Below are positions 8,681 through 18,609 of a DNA stretch of 64,000 bases, in pieces (the first letter of the stretch is position 1; every line of letters begins with the position of its first letter). The notes below the pieces were generated by a model that was not told the DNA's origin, did not search any database, and saw only the letters and a program-made list of their open reading frames with translations. The stretch comes from Streptomyces sp. HUAS 15-9 (GTDB lineage Bacteria > Actinomycetota > Actinomycetes > Streptomycetales > Streptomycetaceae). Made by a program: the position numbers and the translations under genes. The stretch lies in assembly GCF_025642155.1 (NCBI RefSeq), contig NZ_CP106798.1, positions 2,976,001 through 3,040,000 on the forward strand, written 5' to 3'.

Positions 8681-9853
8681 TCAGCGGCGCCGCAGTCGCC
8701 GGAGGCAGCGATGGCCGAGTACCCGGACGAGTTCCTTCGACGACGCCTGGTGCACCGTGCGGACCCGGTCCGGGCGGGCGGGGACCGAGGCGGCCGCGGC
8801 GAGCGCCCCGTACAACGCCTGCGCGGCCGCTTCCGGTGAGATCCGCGCCTCGTCGGCGACCGCGTGGCCGGATTCCGGCTGCTTCGGTACGGCGGACAGC
8901 GGCGCCGGATCACCGAGGACGCGCACGCCCAGCGCCGCGATCCGCTCGCTCATCCCGGCGCCGATCTCCGCGGCGGCCTCGAGTGCCCACCGGGGCGTGG
9001 CAATCTTCACGTCCTGCGGTGCGGGACTGCACGCGTTCTTCATATACATGACCGCGCCGTTGCGAACGAGCTTGGAATACAGCTCGTCGGGCAGTCCATT
9101 GCCGCGGAATTCCACATTAAGATTCCGCAGCATTTCGGTCTCGGCCAGGGTGAGGGAACGATTCTCTGTGTCCGGAACCGGCTGCAGAAGATTCCGGGGC
9201 AGTCCGAGCAGCGTCTCGAAGGTGCGCAGGAGACCGTCCCGGTCACGGTCGTCGACCACCACGACGGTGACCCGCTCCGGACCGACCGCCCGCGCCCAGC
9301 GCTCGACCAGCCGGTCGTGCCGGTGCCGGCGCCAGAAGCTGGGGTCGGGCTTCTCGTACGGGGCCCTGCGGAGCATGTGCTCCAGCCGGTCCTCGTAGCC
9401 CATGCGCAGCCCGTTCTGCACATACTGCTGCCACTGCGACGGCATGATCCTCGCCAGCGGGCGCAGCGTGATCAGGATGTGCACCCGGTCGCCGCCGAGC
9501 TGCCCGACGGTCCGCTCGATCGTCGCGTCGTCCGGGGCGTCGGCGAAGAACTCGCTGCTGATCACCGAGGTGTGTTTCCCGGTGGCCTCGACCTGCTTCA
9601 GCAGCCGTGTCCAGTGCCGGTCGGTGCGCCGGGGGTCGCCCATCATCGCGGGCCGGGCGCAGGCGGCCGGCGCGGCCTCCATCGGGTGCCTGCTGTGGGC
9701 CGGGAACTCGACGCCGTGCCGCGCCATCGTCTCCTTCGCGGCGAACAGCGCGCCCTGGATCGCGGTGGTCCCGGTTTTGTGCGGGCCGATGTGCAGCAGG
9801 CGGGTGCCGGGCGGCAGCGGGGCGGGGGCGTGTCTCGTACCGTCCGTCTCCAT
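8681..9853 (-). CDS. Sulfotransferase-family-like protein
   Basis: A 390-residue protein starting at ATG 9853. Its N-terminus, LLHIGPHKTGTTAIQGALFA, matches the 5'-phosphosulfate (PAPS) binding loop of sulfotransferases, and a second motif (HILITLRPLARIMPSQWQQY) resembles the 3'-phosphate site (R..R..S..). In this family PAPS donates sulfate to a sugar or polyol. No membrane segment is evident. It sits between the CDP-ribitol gene and PhoD on the same strand, so decoration of the wall polymer is a reasonable but unproven role. No clear ribosome site precedes the ATG; instead a 16-bp inverted repeat brackets the start codon. Confidence 0.75.
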   Translation of the reverse strand: METDGTRHAPAPLPPGTRLLHIGPHKTGTTAIQGALFAAKETMARHGVEFPAHSRHPMEAAPAACARPAMMGDPRRTDRHWTRLLKQVEATGKHTSVISSEFFADAPDDATIERTVGQLGGDRVHILITLRPLARIMPSQWQQYVQNGLRMGYEDRLEHMLRRAPYEKPDPSFWRRHRHDRLVERWARAVGPERVTVVVVDDRDRDGLLRTFETLLGLPRNLLQPVPDTENRSLTLAETEMLRNLNVEFRGNGLPDELYSKLVRNGAVMYMKNACSPAPQDVKIATPRWALEAAAEIGAGMSERIAALGVRVLGDPAPLSAVPKQPESGHAVADEARISPEAAAQALYGALAAAASVPARPDRVRTVHQASSKELVRVLGHRCLRRLRRR

Positions 9854-9874
9854 GGTCAACGGACGGTACGAGAC
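9832..9874. promoter_or_regulatory. 16-bp perfect inverted repeat bracketing a start codon
   Basis: GTCTCGTACCGTCCGT (9832-9847) and its exact complement ACGGACGGTACGAGAC (9859-9874) are separated by 11 bases. The loop contains the ATG (9853-9851) of the sulfotransferase-like gene, and the left arm codes for its residues 3-8. In RNA this would present the start codon in a hairpin loop; as DNA it could be an operator. No conventional Shine-Dalgarno is visible. Confidence 0.75.
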
Positions 9875-9883
9875 TTACCTGAG

Positions 9884-9923
9884 AGGGCCCTGGGACTGCT
9901 GTGAGTCCAGGGCCCAGGGCCCT
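9884..9923 (-). terminator. GC-rich hairpin after phoD
   Basis: AGGGCCCTGGG (9884-9894) pairs perfectly with CCCAGGGCCCT (9913-9923), 35 bases beyond the stop of the PhoD gene at 9958. An alternative pairing ACT/AGT extends the inner stem. Confidence 0.65.
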
Positions 9924-9957
9924 CCCGGGAGCGTCGGAGACTGTTGTCCCCAGAACG

Positions 9958-11505
9958 TCAGACCAGGTTCACACCCGGTTCGTCCGACTCCACCCGCAGC
10001 CGCGCCAGCGTGCTCGCGGTGGCCTGCGGCTTCACCACCGTGTCCACGACCCGGACCTGGGCGTCGATGCCGTCGCGGCGGATGTCGAACAGGTGGTAGC
10101 CGCGGTGGGCGTCGATCACCTTCCAGTGCGGGTTGTCCGCCTTCAGCGGGTCCCACTCGGCGTGGAAGGCGGCCTGGTCCTGGTCCCCGTTGCTGGAGAT
10201 GGAGGTACCGACGAACTCGGCACCGACGACGTCGGAGTCCGGGTCGGCGAAGTCCAGCTTCAGATCGCTGATCATCGTCAGATGCCGGTCACCGCTGAGC
10301 ACGACCGGGTTGCGGACGTCCTGGAAATCCGCCAGGAGCGCGTTGCGTTCGGCCTGGTAGCCGTCCCAGGCGTCGTAGAACCAGAGCTTGCCCTCGCCTA
10401 GCAGCAGATCGGTCTCGGCCATCATGATCTGGGAGGCGATCAGGTTCCAGCGGGCCGGGGAGTCCCGCAGCCCGTCGAGCAGCCAGTCCTTCTGCGCGGC
10501 GCCGAGCATCGTCATCGACGGGTCCTCGGCCCCGGCCTGGCTGGTGGCCTGGTCGCTGCGGAACTGCCGGGTGTCCAGGACGTTGACGCGGGCCAGGCGG
10601 CCGAAGTCCAGACGTCGGTACATCTGGATGTGCGGTCCGTTCGGGACGGCGGTGGCGCGGACGGGCATGTGCTCGTAGTACGCCTGGTAGGCCGCCGTCA
10701 GCCGGGCCACGAACGCGTCGTGCGACTGCTTGCCGGGGTCCTGCGGGATCTCGCCGGCGAAGTCGTTGTCGACCTCGTGGTCGTCGAAGGTGACCACCCA
10801 GGGGGCGCTCGCGTGCATCGCCAGGAGGTCCGGGTCGGTGCGGTACTGGGCGTAGCGGTTGCGGTACTGGACCAGGGTGTACGGCTCCCCCTTGCCCTCG
10901 TGTCGGCGCACGCCCGTCGACGAGGGCGAGGACTCGTAGATGTAGTCACCGACGAAGAGGACGAAGTCGGGGTCCTGGGCGAGCATGTCGGCGTACGGGG
11001 TGAAGTAGCCGTGCTGCCAGTTCTGGCAGGAGGCCAGCGCCATGCGCAGCGAGCCGCCCCTGCTGTGCGGGTGGGGTGCGGTGCGGGTGCGGCCGGTCGG
11101 CGAGATCTGGCCGCCGGTGCGGAAGCGGTACCAGTAGGTGCGCCCCGGGCGCAGGCCCCGTACATCCACGTGAACGCTGTGCCCGTACTCGGGTCTGGCC
11201 TCGGCGACGCCCCGGCGCACGGTCTTTCTGCAACCCTCGTCCTCGGCCATCTCCCACTGCACCGGCACCACCGCGTCAGGCATACCGCCGCCGCCCAGCG
11301 GGTCGGGAGCGAGCCTGGTCCACAGCACGATGCCGTCGGGCAGCGGGTCGCCGGAGGCGATACCGAGGCTGAACACACCGTCGGGCAGCGGTGTTTCGGC
11401 CGCCCCGGCGGTGGCCGGCAGCCACAGCTGGGCCGAGGCCGCGGCGCCTAAGACGGCGGCACCCGCGGTGATGAAGCGGCGTCGGTCGGGCGATGATGCG
11501 GTCAT
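9958..11505 (-). CDS. phoD: PhoD-family alkaline phosphatase/phosphodiesterase, Tat-exported
   Basis: A secreted metallophosphoesterase that releases phosphate from phosphodiesters such as teichoic acids. ATG 11505 has GGGAG 7 bases upstream and gives 515 residues. The N-terminus is a Tat signal (SPDRRRFITAGAAVLGAAAS, then an Ala-rich h-region ending ATAGA). Next come the PhoD N-terminal fibronectin-like domain (FSLGIASGDPLPDGIVLWTR) and the metal-site motifs FVGDYIYE, VVTFDDHEVDNDFAG and VVLSGDRHLTMISDL. The gene follows the teichoic-acid genes. A promoter with Pho boxes is possible but I could not point to one. Confidence 0.92.
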   Translation of the reverse strand: MTASSPDRRRFITAGAAVLGAAASAQLWLPATAGAAETPLPDGVFSLGIASGDPLPDGIVLWTRLAPDPLGGGGMPDAVVPVQWEMAEDEGCRKTVRRGVAEARPEYGHSVHVDVRGLRPGRTYWYRFRTGGQISPTGRTRTAPHPHSRGGSLRMALASCQNWQHGYFTPYADMLAQDPDFVLFVGDYIYESSPSSTGVRRHEGKGEPYTLVQYRNRYAQYRTDPDLLAMHASAPWVVTFDDHEVDNDFAGEIPQDPGKQSHDAFVARLTAAYQAYYEHMPVRATAVPNGPHIQMYRRLDFGRLARVNVLDTRQFRSDQATSQAGAEDPSMTMLGAAQKDWLLDGLRDSPARWNLIASQIMMAETDLLLGEGKLWFYDAWDGYQAERNALLADFQDVRNPVVLSGDRHLTMISDLKLDFADPDSDVVGAEFVGTSISSNGDQDQAAFHAEWDPLKADNPHWKVIDAHRGYHLFDIRRDGIDAQVRVVDTVVKPQATASTLARLRVESDEPGVNLV

Positions 11506-11619
11506 TCGCTGACTCCCTTGCCACAGTGACCTCTTCGGACCTTCGGAAGCTCCCATGGCCGGACGGTCCGTCCGCCGAACGGGAGCCTTCGCGGGCATGA
11601 CAAACAAGCAGACAACGGA

Positions 11620-11662
11620 AGACCCGTTGCGGCACACAACACCCTTGTGCCGCAACGGGTCT
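11620..11662 (-). terminator. Perfect 17-bp hairpin terminator
   Basis: AGACCCGTTGCGGCACA (11620-11636) pairs exactly with 11646-11662 around a 9-base loop, 28 bases past the stop of the small secreted-protein gene (11690) and upstream of phoD. Confidence 0.85.
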
Positions 11663-11689
11663 GACGGTAGATCGAAATGCGACGCGCAT

Positions 11690-11968
11690 TCAGGAGGCGG
11701 AGCCGAGCCGCGCGCCGGACGTGACAGTGCCGAGGGCCCCGCCGCCGAAGCTGAACGAGCCGGTGGGGGTATCCCGGCGGAGGTGAAGCTGAACACCTTC
11801 TTGGCCGAGGGCTCCGTCGACGTCCTGCTTCAGGGCCTTGGCGGCATGGGCCGCCGAGGGCCGCGCATGAGCGGCCGGCAGCGTCGCGGTGGTCGCGGCC
11901 GTCGCGGCGAACAGGGCCGTGGCCACCACGACCGTACGGTGGGTGCTCGTCGAGGAAGCCCAGGGCAC
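11690..11968 (-). CDS. Small secreted protein, unknown function
   Basis: A 92-residue product. GTG 11968 has GGAG 5 bases upstream. Residues 1-36 form a Sec signal peptide: short polar start, VVVATALFAATAATTATLPA core and AHA cleavage motif. The mature part (about 56 residues) is AAKALKQDVDGALGQEG followed by a Gly/Ser-rich tail (GSFSFGGGALGTVTSG). It could be an independent small exported protein or the truncated start of a larger secreted enzyme; I see no continuing homologous frame downstream. A strong terminator follows, which favours a real short gene. Confidence 0.55.
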   Translation of the reverse strand: MPWASSTSTHRTVVVATALFAATAATTATLPAAHARPSAAHAAKALKQDVDGALGQEGVQLHLRRDTPTGSFSFGGGALGTVTSGARLGSAS

Positions 11969-12152
11969 ATCGGCTCCGGGAAAGGCAGTTGCCCCGCGGA
12001 GAGGACAAGATCCTCGTCCGCGACGCCCTGTACGACTCACCGGAGCGCGACGGGGTCGCACTGGAGCGCGCGCCGGGTCTCCCCGGCGTTCACCGCCTCA
12101 GCAGCGGCCCGGAACCGAGGACGTCTTCATCAGTGGCCCGGCTCCTGGTACG

Positions 12153-13601
12153 TCACTCGAACGGATCGAAGCTGTCGAACTCCTGGAAGGCCTCGTCCCG
12201 CTCGGCCTGCCGGTCCCGGCGGCGCTGCGCCGCGGGGCGCTGCTCCTCCAGCCGGTGGTCCTCGCCGCGCCGGCCGAGCATCTCCGCGCCGGCCATGACC
12301 GAGGGCTCCCAGTCGAAGACGACCGCGTTCTCCTCGGGGCCGATGGCGACGCCGTCGCCGGAGCGGGCGCCCGCCTTCATCAACTCCTCCTCGACACCGA
12401 GGCGGTTGAGACGGTCGGCAAGGTAGCCCACGGCCTCGTCGTTGTTGAAGTCGGTCTGACGGACCCAGCGTTCGGGCTTCTCGCCGCGCACCCGGAACAG
12501 TTCCTCGCCGCCGACCTCCTCGCGCGTCACGGTGAAGCCCGCGTCGTCCACGGCCTTGGGCCGGATGACGATCCGCGTCGCCTCCTCCTTCGGCTTCGCG
12601 GCGCGCGCCCTGGCGACCAGGTCGCCGAGGCCGTACGTCAGCTCCTTCAGACCGATGTGGGCCACCGCCGACACCTCGAAGACGCGGTAGCCGCGCTCCT
12701 CCAGGTCGGGCCGGACCATCTCGGCCAGGTCCTTGCCGTCCGGCACGTCGACCTTGTTCAGGACGACGATCCGGGGACGGTTGTCGAGGCCGCCGTACTG
12801 CTTCAGCTCCTCCTCGATGACATCGAGGTCGGAGACCGGGTCGCGGTCGGACTCCAGGGTCGCCGTGTCCAGCACATGCACCAGCACGCTGCACCGCTCC
12901 ACGTGCCGCAGGAACTCCAGGCCAAGGCCCTTGCCCTGGCTGGCGCCCGGGATCAGTCCCGGCACATCGGCGATGGTGTACACGGTCGCGCCCGCGGTCA
13001 CCACGCCCAGGTTCGGCACGAGGGTCGTGAAGGGGTAGTCGGCGATCTTCGGCTTGGCCGCGCTGAGCACCGAGATCAGCGAGGACTTGCCCGCGCTCGG
13101 GTAGCCGACCAGCGCCACGTCGGCGACCGTCTTCAGCTCCAGGACGATGTCCTGGAGGTCCCCCGGCTCACCCAGCAGCGCGAAGCCGGGCGCCTTGCGG
13201 CGGGCCGACGCCAGCGCCGCGTTGCCGAGGCCGCCCCGGCCGCCCTGCGCGGCGACGTACGACGTGCCGTGCCCGATCAGGTCGGCGAGGACATTGCCCG
13301 CCTTGTCGAGGACGACCGTGCCGTCCGGCACCGGCAGGACCAGGTCCTGGCCGTCCTTGCCGGAGCGGTTGCCGCCCTCGCCCGGCTTGCCGTTGGTGGC
13401 CTTGCGGTGCGGGGAGTGGTGGTAGTCGAGAAGCGTGGTGACCGACTGGTCGACGGTGAGGATCACATCGCCGCCGCGCCCGCCGTTGCCGCCGTCGGGT
13501 CCGCCCAGCGGCTTGAACTTCTCTCGGTGGACGGAGGCACAGCCGTGACCTCCGTTACCCGCGGCGACATGCAGATCGACGCGGTCCACGAAGGTGGTCA
13601 T
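12153..13601 (-). CDS. obg: GTPase Obg/CgtA
   Basis: Essential GTPase involved in 50S ribosome maturation and, in Streptomyces, developmental control. ATG 13601 has AGGAGG 8 bases upstream (482 residues, the normal streptomycete length). Residues 1-160 are the Gly-rich Obg fold ([40 protein letters not shown]). The G domain follows ([20 protein letters not shown] = G1, [18 protein letters not shown] = G3, [15 protein letters not shown] = G4). The C-terminal OCT domain ([20 protein letters not shown]) is followed by an acidic/basic tail. It follows rplU-rpmA as in most bacteria. Confidence 0.97.
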   Translation of the reverse strand: MTTFVDRVDLHVAAGNGGHGCASVHREKFKPLGGPDGGNGGRGGDVILTVDQSVTTLLDYHHSPHRKATNGKPGEGGNRSGKDGQDLVLPVPDGTVVLDKAGNVLADLIGHGTSYVAAQGGRGGLGNAALASARRKAPGFALLGEPGDLQDIVLELKTVADVALVGYPSAGKSSLISVLSAAKPKIADYPFTTLVPNLGVVTAGATVYTIADVPGLIPGASQGKGLGLEFLRHVERCSVLVHVLDTATLESDRDPVSDLDVIEEELKQYGGLDNRPRIVVLNKVDVPDGKDLAEMVRPDLEERGYRVFEVSAVAHIGLKELTYGLGDLVARARAAKPKEEATRIVIRPKAVDDAGFTVTREEVGGEELFRVRGEKPERWVRQTDFNNDEAVGYLADRLNRLGVEEELMKAGARSGDGVAIGPEENAVVFDWEPSVMAGAEMLGRRGEDHRLEEQRPAAQRRRDRQAERDEAFQEFDSFDPFE

Positions 13602-13620
13602 GGTCAGTGCCTCCTGGGGG

Positions 13621-13644
13621 TCCCCCCGGCCGAAGGCTGGGGGA
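13621..13644. repeat. Short GC palindrome in the obg leader
   Basis: TCCCCCCGGCCGAAGGCTGGGGGA is a hairpin-forming palindrome (CCCCC-x-GCC GAA GGC-x-GGGGG type), 20 bases in front of the obg start. This kind of palindrome is familiar as a dispersed leader element in streptomycete genomes; the role is not established. Confidence 0.6.
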
Positions 13645-13675
13645 GTACGGGGTATCTCTTTGGGTAACACGCGAA

Positions 13676-13715
13676 AGGCGGACCCGCCTTCCCGACCGGG
13701 AAGTGAGGTCCGCCT
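13676..13715 (-). terminator. Hairpin between rpmA and obg
   Basis: AGGCGGACC (13676-13684) pairs with GGTCCGCCT (13707-13715), just after the rpmA stop. It may attenuate read-through from the ribosomal protein genes into obg. Confidence 0.65.
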
Positions 13716-13743
13716 CGCGAAAGCGTTCGGTTCAGGCCTGAAA

Positions 13744-13998
13744 TCAGGCGACCGGAACGATGTTCACGACCTTGCGGCCACGGTGGGTACCGAACTCCAC
13801 CGCACCGGCCTGCAGCGCGAACAGCGTGTCGTCGCCGCCACGGCCGACGCCGGCGCCCGGGTGGAAGTGGGTGCCGCGCTGGCGGACCAGGATCTCACCC
13901 GCGTTGACGACCTGACCGCCGAAGCGCTTCACGCCGAGCCGCTGGGCATTGGAGTCGCGACCGTTCCGGGTGGACGATGCGCCCTTCTTGTGTGCCAT
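13744..13998 (-). CDS. rpmA: 50S ribosomal protein L27
   Basis: An 84-residue ribosomal protein whose N-terminus reaches the peptidyl transferase centre. The sequence [20 protein letters not shown], then [20 protein letters not shown] and [20 protein letters not shown], is characteristic of L27. There is no N-terminal cleavage extension. It lies 13 bases downstream of rplU in the conserved rplU-rpmA-obg order. Confidence 0.98.
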   Translation of the reverse strand: MAHKKGASSTRNGRDSNAQRLGVKRFGGQVVNAGEILVRQRGTHFHPGAGVGRGGDDTLFALQAGAVEFGTHRGRKVVNIVPVA

Positions 13999-14011
13999 GT
14001 CTCCTCAGTCC

Positions 14012-14332
14012 TTACTTCGCAGCCGCGGGGATCGCGGTGACCTTGATCGCCGTGTACTGCTGGCGGTGGCCCTGGCGACGACGGTAGCCGGTCTTGTTCT
14101 TGTAGCGCAGAATGTCGATCTTCTGGCCCTTGTGGTGGTCCACGACCTCGGCCTGGACCTTGATGCCGGCCAGCACCCACGGGTCGCTGGTCACAGCGTC
14201 GCCGTCGACAACGAGCAGGGTCGAGAGCTCGACCGTGTCGCCAACCTTGGCAGTGGAAATCTTGTCAACCTCAACGATGTCGCCGACAGCAACCTTGTGC
14301 TGGCGACCACCGCTGCGCACGATGGCGTACAC
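14012..14332 (-). CDS. rplU: 50S ribosomal protein L21
   Basis: A 106-residue 23S rRNA-binding protein. GTG 14332 is chosen because the family begins [20 protein letters not shown] here; a purine-rich GAGAGAGAT precedes it. The C-terminal basic block ([20 protein letters not shown]) is diagnostic. First gene of the rplU-rpmA-obg run. The 14333-14523 leader holds no other gene; it may carry an autoregulatory element but I could not identify one. Confidence 0.97.
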   Translation of the reverse strand: MYAIVRSGGRQHKVAVGDIVEVDKISTAKVGDTVELSTLLVVDGDAVTSDPWVLAGIKVQAEVVDHHKGQKIDILRYKNKTGYRRRQGHRQQYTAIKVTAIPAAAK

Positions 14333-14523
14333 GCGGATCTCTCTCTCGCTCGGAAACGGCACCCCCGCAGGCCAGCCGCCCAGCATGGTCACGGGCGACC
14401 TCTCCCGGCCAACCGTGTGCCCGGGAGGAAGAGGTTTACGGGGATGTGGCGTGTTCAGTGGACACGCCGACGGTCAAGGTTACGGGGCCATGGCGAGGGG
14501 GTCAAACCGGGCCGGGTCCCGCA

Positions 14524-14556
14524 GGGGGCGGCCGGTCACCGGGACCGGCCGCCCCC
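14524..14556 (-). terminator. Perfect 14-bp hairpin after the RNase E gene
   Basis: GGGGGCGGCCGGTC (14524-14537) pairs exactly with 14543-14556 around ACCGG, 16 bases past the stop at 14572. There is no U-tract, as is common for streptomycete terminators. Confidence 0.8.
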
Positions 14557-14571
14557 TCGCTTCGGGCCTTG

Positions 14572-17500
14572 TCAGGCCTCGTCGGCGGCGGCGGAGACCG
14601 TGGTCTTCTTCGCCGTCGACTTGGCGGCGGCCGTCTTGGCGGCGGCCGTCTTGGCGGTCTTGGCCGCCTTCTTGGCCGTCGTCTTCTTGGCCGCGACCGT
14701 CTTCTTGGCCGCGGTCTTCTTGGTGGCGGCCTTCTTCGCGGTCGCCTTCTTGGCGGTCTTGCGGGCAGCCGCCTTCTTGGCCGGAGCGGCTTCCTCGGCC
14801 TCCGCCTCGGCGGCACCGGGCTCCTGCGCCTCCGCCGACGGGACGACCACGACGGCCGCCTCCTCGGACGCGGTGGGCGCGGTGGCCTTGCGCACCGCAC
14901 GGCGGCGCGGGCGGGCCGGGGCGGCGCTCTCCACGGGCGCCTCCTCGGCCGGAGCCACGGCCTGAGCCTGCTCCGCGGGGGCCGCCGGGGCCTCGGCCTC
15001 GGGCGCGGCCTCGGCGACCGTCACCACGGCCGCCTCGGCACCCGCGGGGGAACCGGCGGGCGCCGACACCTTCCGGGTAGCACGACGGCGCGTACGGCCC
15101 TTGGGCGCGGCCTCCTCGGCCGGCGCCGCGGCGACCACCGCGTCCTCCACGGCGGCGGGCTCGGCGAGCGCCTCGGCGGCCGGCTCCGGCTGCACCGGAC
15201 GCGCGGCCTCCGCCGCGGCCGGGACCGCCTGGGCGGTGGGCACCTCGACGACCTCCGCCTCGGCCTCCGCCTTCACGGCGTCGCCCGACAAGGCCTCCTC
15301 TTCGCCGACTGCTTCTTGGGCGCGCCCGCCGGAGCCGAGGCGCGGCGGCTCGCCCGACGGCGCGTACGGCCACGGGTGGCCGCGGCCTCCGCCTCGGCGA
15401 CGCTGCTGTACAGCTCCTCGTCCGGCGTCATGTCCGGCACGGGCAGCGCGACGGGCTCGGCGACCTCGGCCACGACCTCGGCCATGGCCTCCGCCTCGCT
15501 CTCGGCCTCCTGCTCGGCGGTCTCGGCGGCCTCCATGACGACGGCCTCGTGCTCGTGCACATGTCCGTCGCCGCCACGGCCACGCTTCTTGCGCTTGCCG
15601 CCGCCCCCGACGGACGTCGGCTGCTCCATGTGGACGATCACGCCACGGCCGTTGCAGTGGACGCAGGTCTCCGAGAAGGACTCCAGCAGCCCCTGGCCGA
15701 CCCGCTTGCGGGTCATCTGGACGAGGCCCAGCGAGGTCACCTCGGCCACCTGGTGCTTCGTACGGTCCCGGCCCAGGCACTCCAGCAGACGCCGCAGGAC
15801 GAGATCCCGGTTGGACTCCAGCACCATGTCGATGAAGTCGATGACGATGATGCCGCCGAGGTCGCGCAGCCGCAGCTGGCGGACGATCTCCTCGGCCGCC
15901 TCCAGGTTGTTCCTGGTGACGGTCTCCTCGAGGTTGCCGCCCTGGCCGGTGAACTTGCCGGTGTTGACGTCGACGACGACCATCGCCTCGGTCCGGTCGA
16001 TCACCAGCGAACCGCCGCTGGGCAGCCAGACCTTGCGGTCCAGCGCCTTGGCGAGCTGCTCGTCGATCCGGTAGGTGGCGAAGGCGTCGACCTCGGAGGT
16101 CCACTTCGACAGCCGCTCGGCGAGGTCCGGGGCGACGTGCGAGACGTACCCGTGGATGGTCTCCCAGGCGTCGTCACCGCTGACGACGACCTTGGAGAAG
16201 TCCTCGTTGAAGATGTCGCGCACGACCCGGACGGTCATGTCCGGCTCGCCGTACAGCAGCGAGGGCGCACTCGAGCCGCCGCCGCTCTTGGCCTTCTTCC
16301 GGATGTCCTCCCACTGCGCCTGCAGCCGCTCGACGTCCCGGCGCAGCTCGTCCTCGCTCGCGCCCTCGGCGGCGGTGCGCACGATGACGCCCGCGTCCTC
16401 GGGGACGATCTTCTTGAGGATGGTCTTCAGCCGCGCGCGCTCGGTGTCGGGCAGCTTGCGGCTGATGCCGGTCATCGAGCCCTCGGGGACGTACACGAGG
16501 TAACGGCCCGGGAGGGAGACCTGGCTGGTCAGGCGGGCGCCCTTGTGGCCGATCGGGTCCTTCGTCACCTGGACGAGGACGGACTGGCCGGACTTCAGGG
16601 CGGACTCGATGCGCCGCGGGCCGTTCGCCATGCCCAGCGCCTCGAAGTTGACCTCACCGGCGTAGAGCACCGCGTTGCGGCCCTTGCCGATGTCGATGAA
16701 GGCGGCCTCCATCGACGGCAGCACGTTCTGGACCTTGCCCAGGTAGACGTTGCCGACGTACGAGGTCGACTGCTCCTTGTTGACGTAGTGCTCGACGAGC
16801 ACGCCGTCCTCGAGGACACCGATCTGCGTGCGCTCGCCGCTCTGCCGGACGACCATCACGCGCTCGACGGCCTCGCGACGGGCCAGGAACTCCGCCTCGG
16901 TGATGATCGGGACGCGTCGGCGGCCCTGCTCACGGCCTTCCCGGCGGCGCTGCTTCTTGGCCTCCAGACGGGTCGAGCCCTTGATGGACTGCACCTCGTC
17001 GGACGGCTCGGCGGGCTTGCGGGGCTCGCGGACCTTGACGACCGTGCGCTCCGGGTCGCCCTCGCCGGGCTCGGCGTCGGCGGAGGTGTCACCGGCGCGA
17101 CGACGGCGCGCGGCGGCGACGACGGCTGCCGGCGGAGCCGCCCTCGTCGGCGTGGGCCTCCTCGGCGTCCTCTTCCTCCTGCTCGGCGGTGTCCTCGGCG
17201 TCCTGCTCGGCCTGCTCGGCGGCGAGTTCGTCGGACTCGGCGTCCGCGCCCTCACCGGCCTCGCCGCGGCGGCGACGGCGGCCACCACGCCGGCGGCGAC
17301 GGCGCGCACCGGTCTCCTCGGCCTCGTCGCCCTCGGCGGCGTCCTCGACCGAGTCCTCCGGCTCCTCGGCCTCCTCGGTCCCGTCCTCGACGGGGGTCTC
17401 GGCGGGGGTCTCGACGGCCCGGGTCTCGGTCTCCTCGCCGTAACCGGCGCCCCGGCGGCGGCGACGGCGGCGCGGGCCGGCCGGCTCCTCCGTGAGCTCC

Positions 17501-18609
17501 TCGGTCTCCTCGGTCTCGGCCGCCTCGGCGGCAGCTTCGGCGGCGGCCCGCTCCGGGGTCTGGAACTTCGGTTCGGTGAACACGGGCGCCTGGAACACGG
17601 CCACGGCGGGCCGCGCCGGACGGCGCGACTCGGGCTCCGCGGACTCGGCGGGCTCGGCGGCGACCGCCTGGGCGGGCTGCGGCGCGGGCTCGGAGAACCC
17701 GGACGCGGCCTGACGCACGACCCGGCGCCGGGAGCGACGCGGCGCGGCGTCCTCGGCGGCCGCTTCGACGGCGGGGGCCTCGACGGCGACCGTCGCGGGC
17801 ACAGCGGCCTCGGCCTGCTCGGCGGACTCGGCGACGGGGGCCGCGGCGGCCTCCTCGACGGCGGGAGCACCGGCGGGCGCGGAGGCACGGCGGCCGGCCC
17901 GACGACGCGTACGGGCGACCGGCACAGCCTCCTCAGTCGCCGCCTCGACCACTTCGGCCTCCGGCTTCTCCTCGGCGGCGGGCACTACGGCCTCAGCGGA
18001 CGCAGGCGCACCGGCGGGCGCGGAGGTACGGCGAGTGGCACGACGACGCGTACGAGCAACCGGCGCCGCTTCCTCGACGACCTCGGCCTCGGCCTCGGCC
18101 TTCTCCTCAGCCGCGGGCACAACGGCCTCGACAGCCTCAGCAGACGCAGGCGCACCGGCGGGCGCGGAAGCACGACGCGTCGCACGACGACGCGTACGAG
18201 CAACCGGCGCGGCCTCCTCGCCAGCCACAGGCGCCTCGACGGCCTCGACCTCAGCCTCGGCCTTCTCCTCGACAAACGGAACGACGGCCTCGGCAACCTC
18301 GGCAGACGCAGGCGCACCAGCAGGCGCGGAAGCACGACGCGTCGCACGACGACGCGTACGAGCGACCGGCGCGGCCTCCTCGACGGCGGCAGCCGCCTCG
18401 ACGGCCTCGGCCTCGGCCTTCTCCTCGGTCTGAGCGAGTTCGGTGGTCTCGGCGGCCGGTATGGCCGACGTGACGACCTCGGTCGCGGCCCCTGCCTCGG
18501 CGGGCGGTCCCGCCGGGCGGGATGCGGCACGGCGCCGCCTCCGCGGCGGCAGGGTGTCGCTGGGGGTGGTCAGTTCGGAACCCTCGTTGGGTTCGGTCGG
18601 TTCGAGCAT
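14572..18609 (-). pseudogene. rne: Ribonuclease E/G, reading frame interrupted twice
   Basis: The streptomycete RNase E is one protein of roughly 1300 residues; here it is split over three frames. From ATG 18609 (GGGAG upstream) the N-terminal Arg/Ala/Glu-rich extension runs to TGA at 17089. The catalytic part continues in another frame: S1-like segment (YVGNVYLGKVQNVLPSMEAA, FIDIGKGRNAVLYAGEVNFE), DNase-I-like catalytic core (VDVNTGKFTGQGG, IIVIDFIDMVLESNRD) and Zn-link CVHCNGRG, ending at about 15273. The first frame then resumes with a Lys/Ala-rich tail ending at 14572. The two shifts (about 17100 and 15300) cancel each other. Both lie in repetitive GC tracts, so assembly error is likely; if real, the nuclease domain would need its own start. 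Confidence 0.85.
17868..18372 (-). repeat. Tandem coding repeats in the RNase E N-terminal extension
   Basis: About four units of 140-165 bases, each encoding PVARTRRRATRRASAPAGAP followed by an acidic Ala/Glu spacer. Related R-rich motifs recur at the C-terminal end. The alternation of basic and acidic blocks suggests RNA- and protein-binding low-complexity arms, as in other RNase E proteins. Confidence 0.75.

Noticed and set aside
14446..16074. Gly/Arg/Leu-rich plus-strand frame opposite the RNase E C-terminal tail
   Set aside because: Low-complexity shadow of the Lys/Ala-rich tail; no start signal and no plausible protein.
17868..18372. Regular repeats of about 140-165 bases that could suggest a CRISPR array or minisatellite
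   Set aside because: The repeats keep one reading frame, encode the basic/acidic arms of RNase E and vary inside the units; CRISPR repeats would be shorter, near identical and separated by unique spacers.
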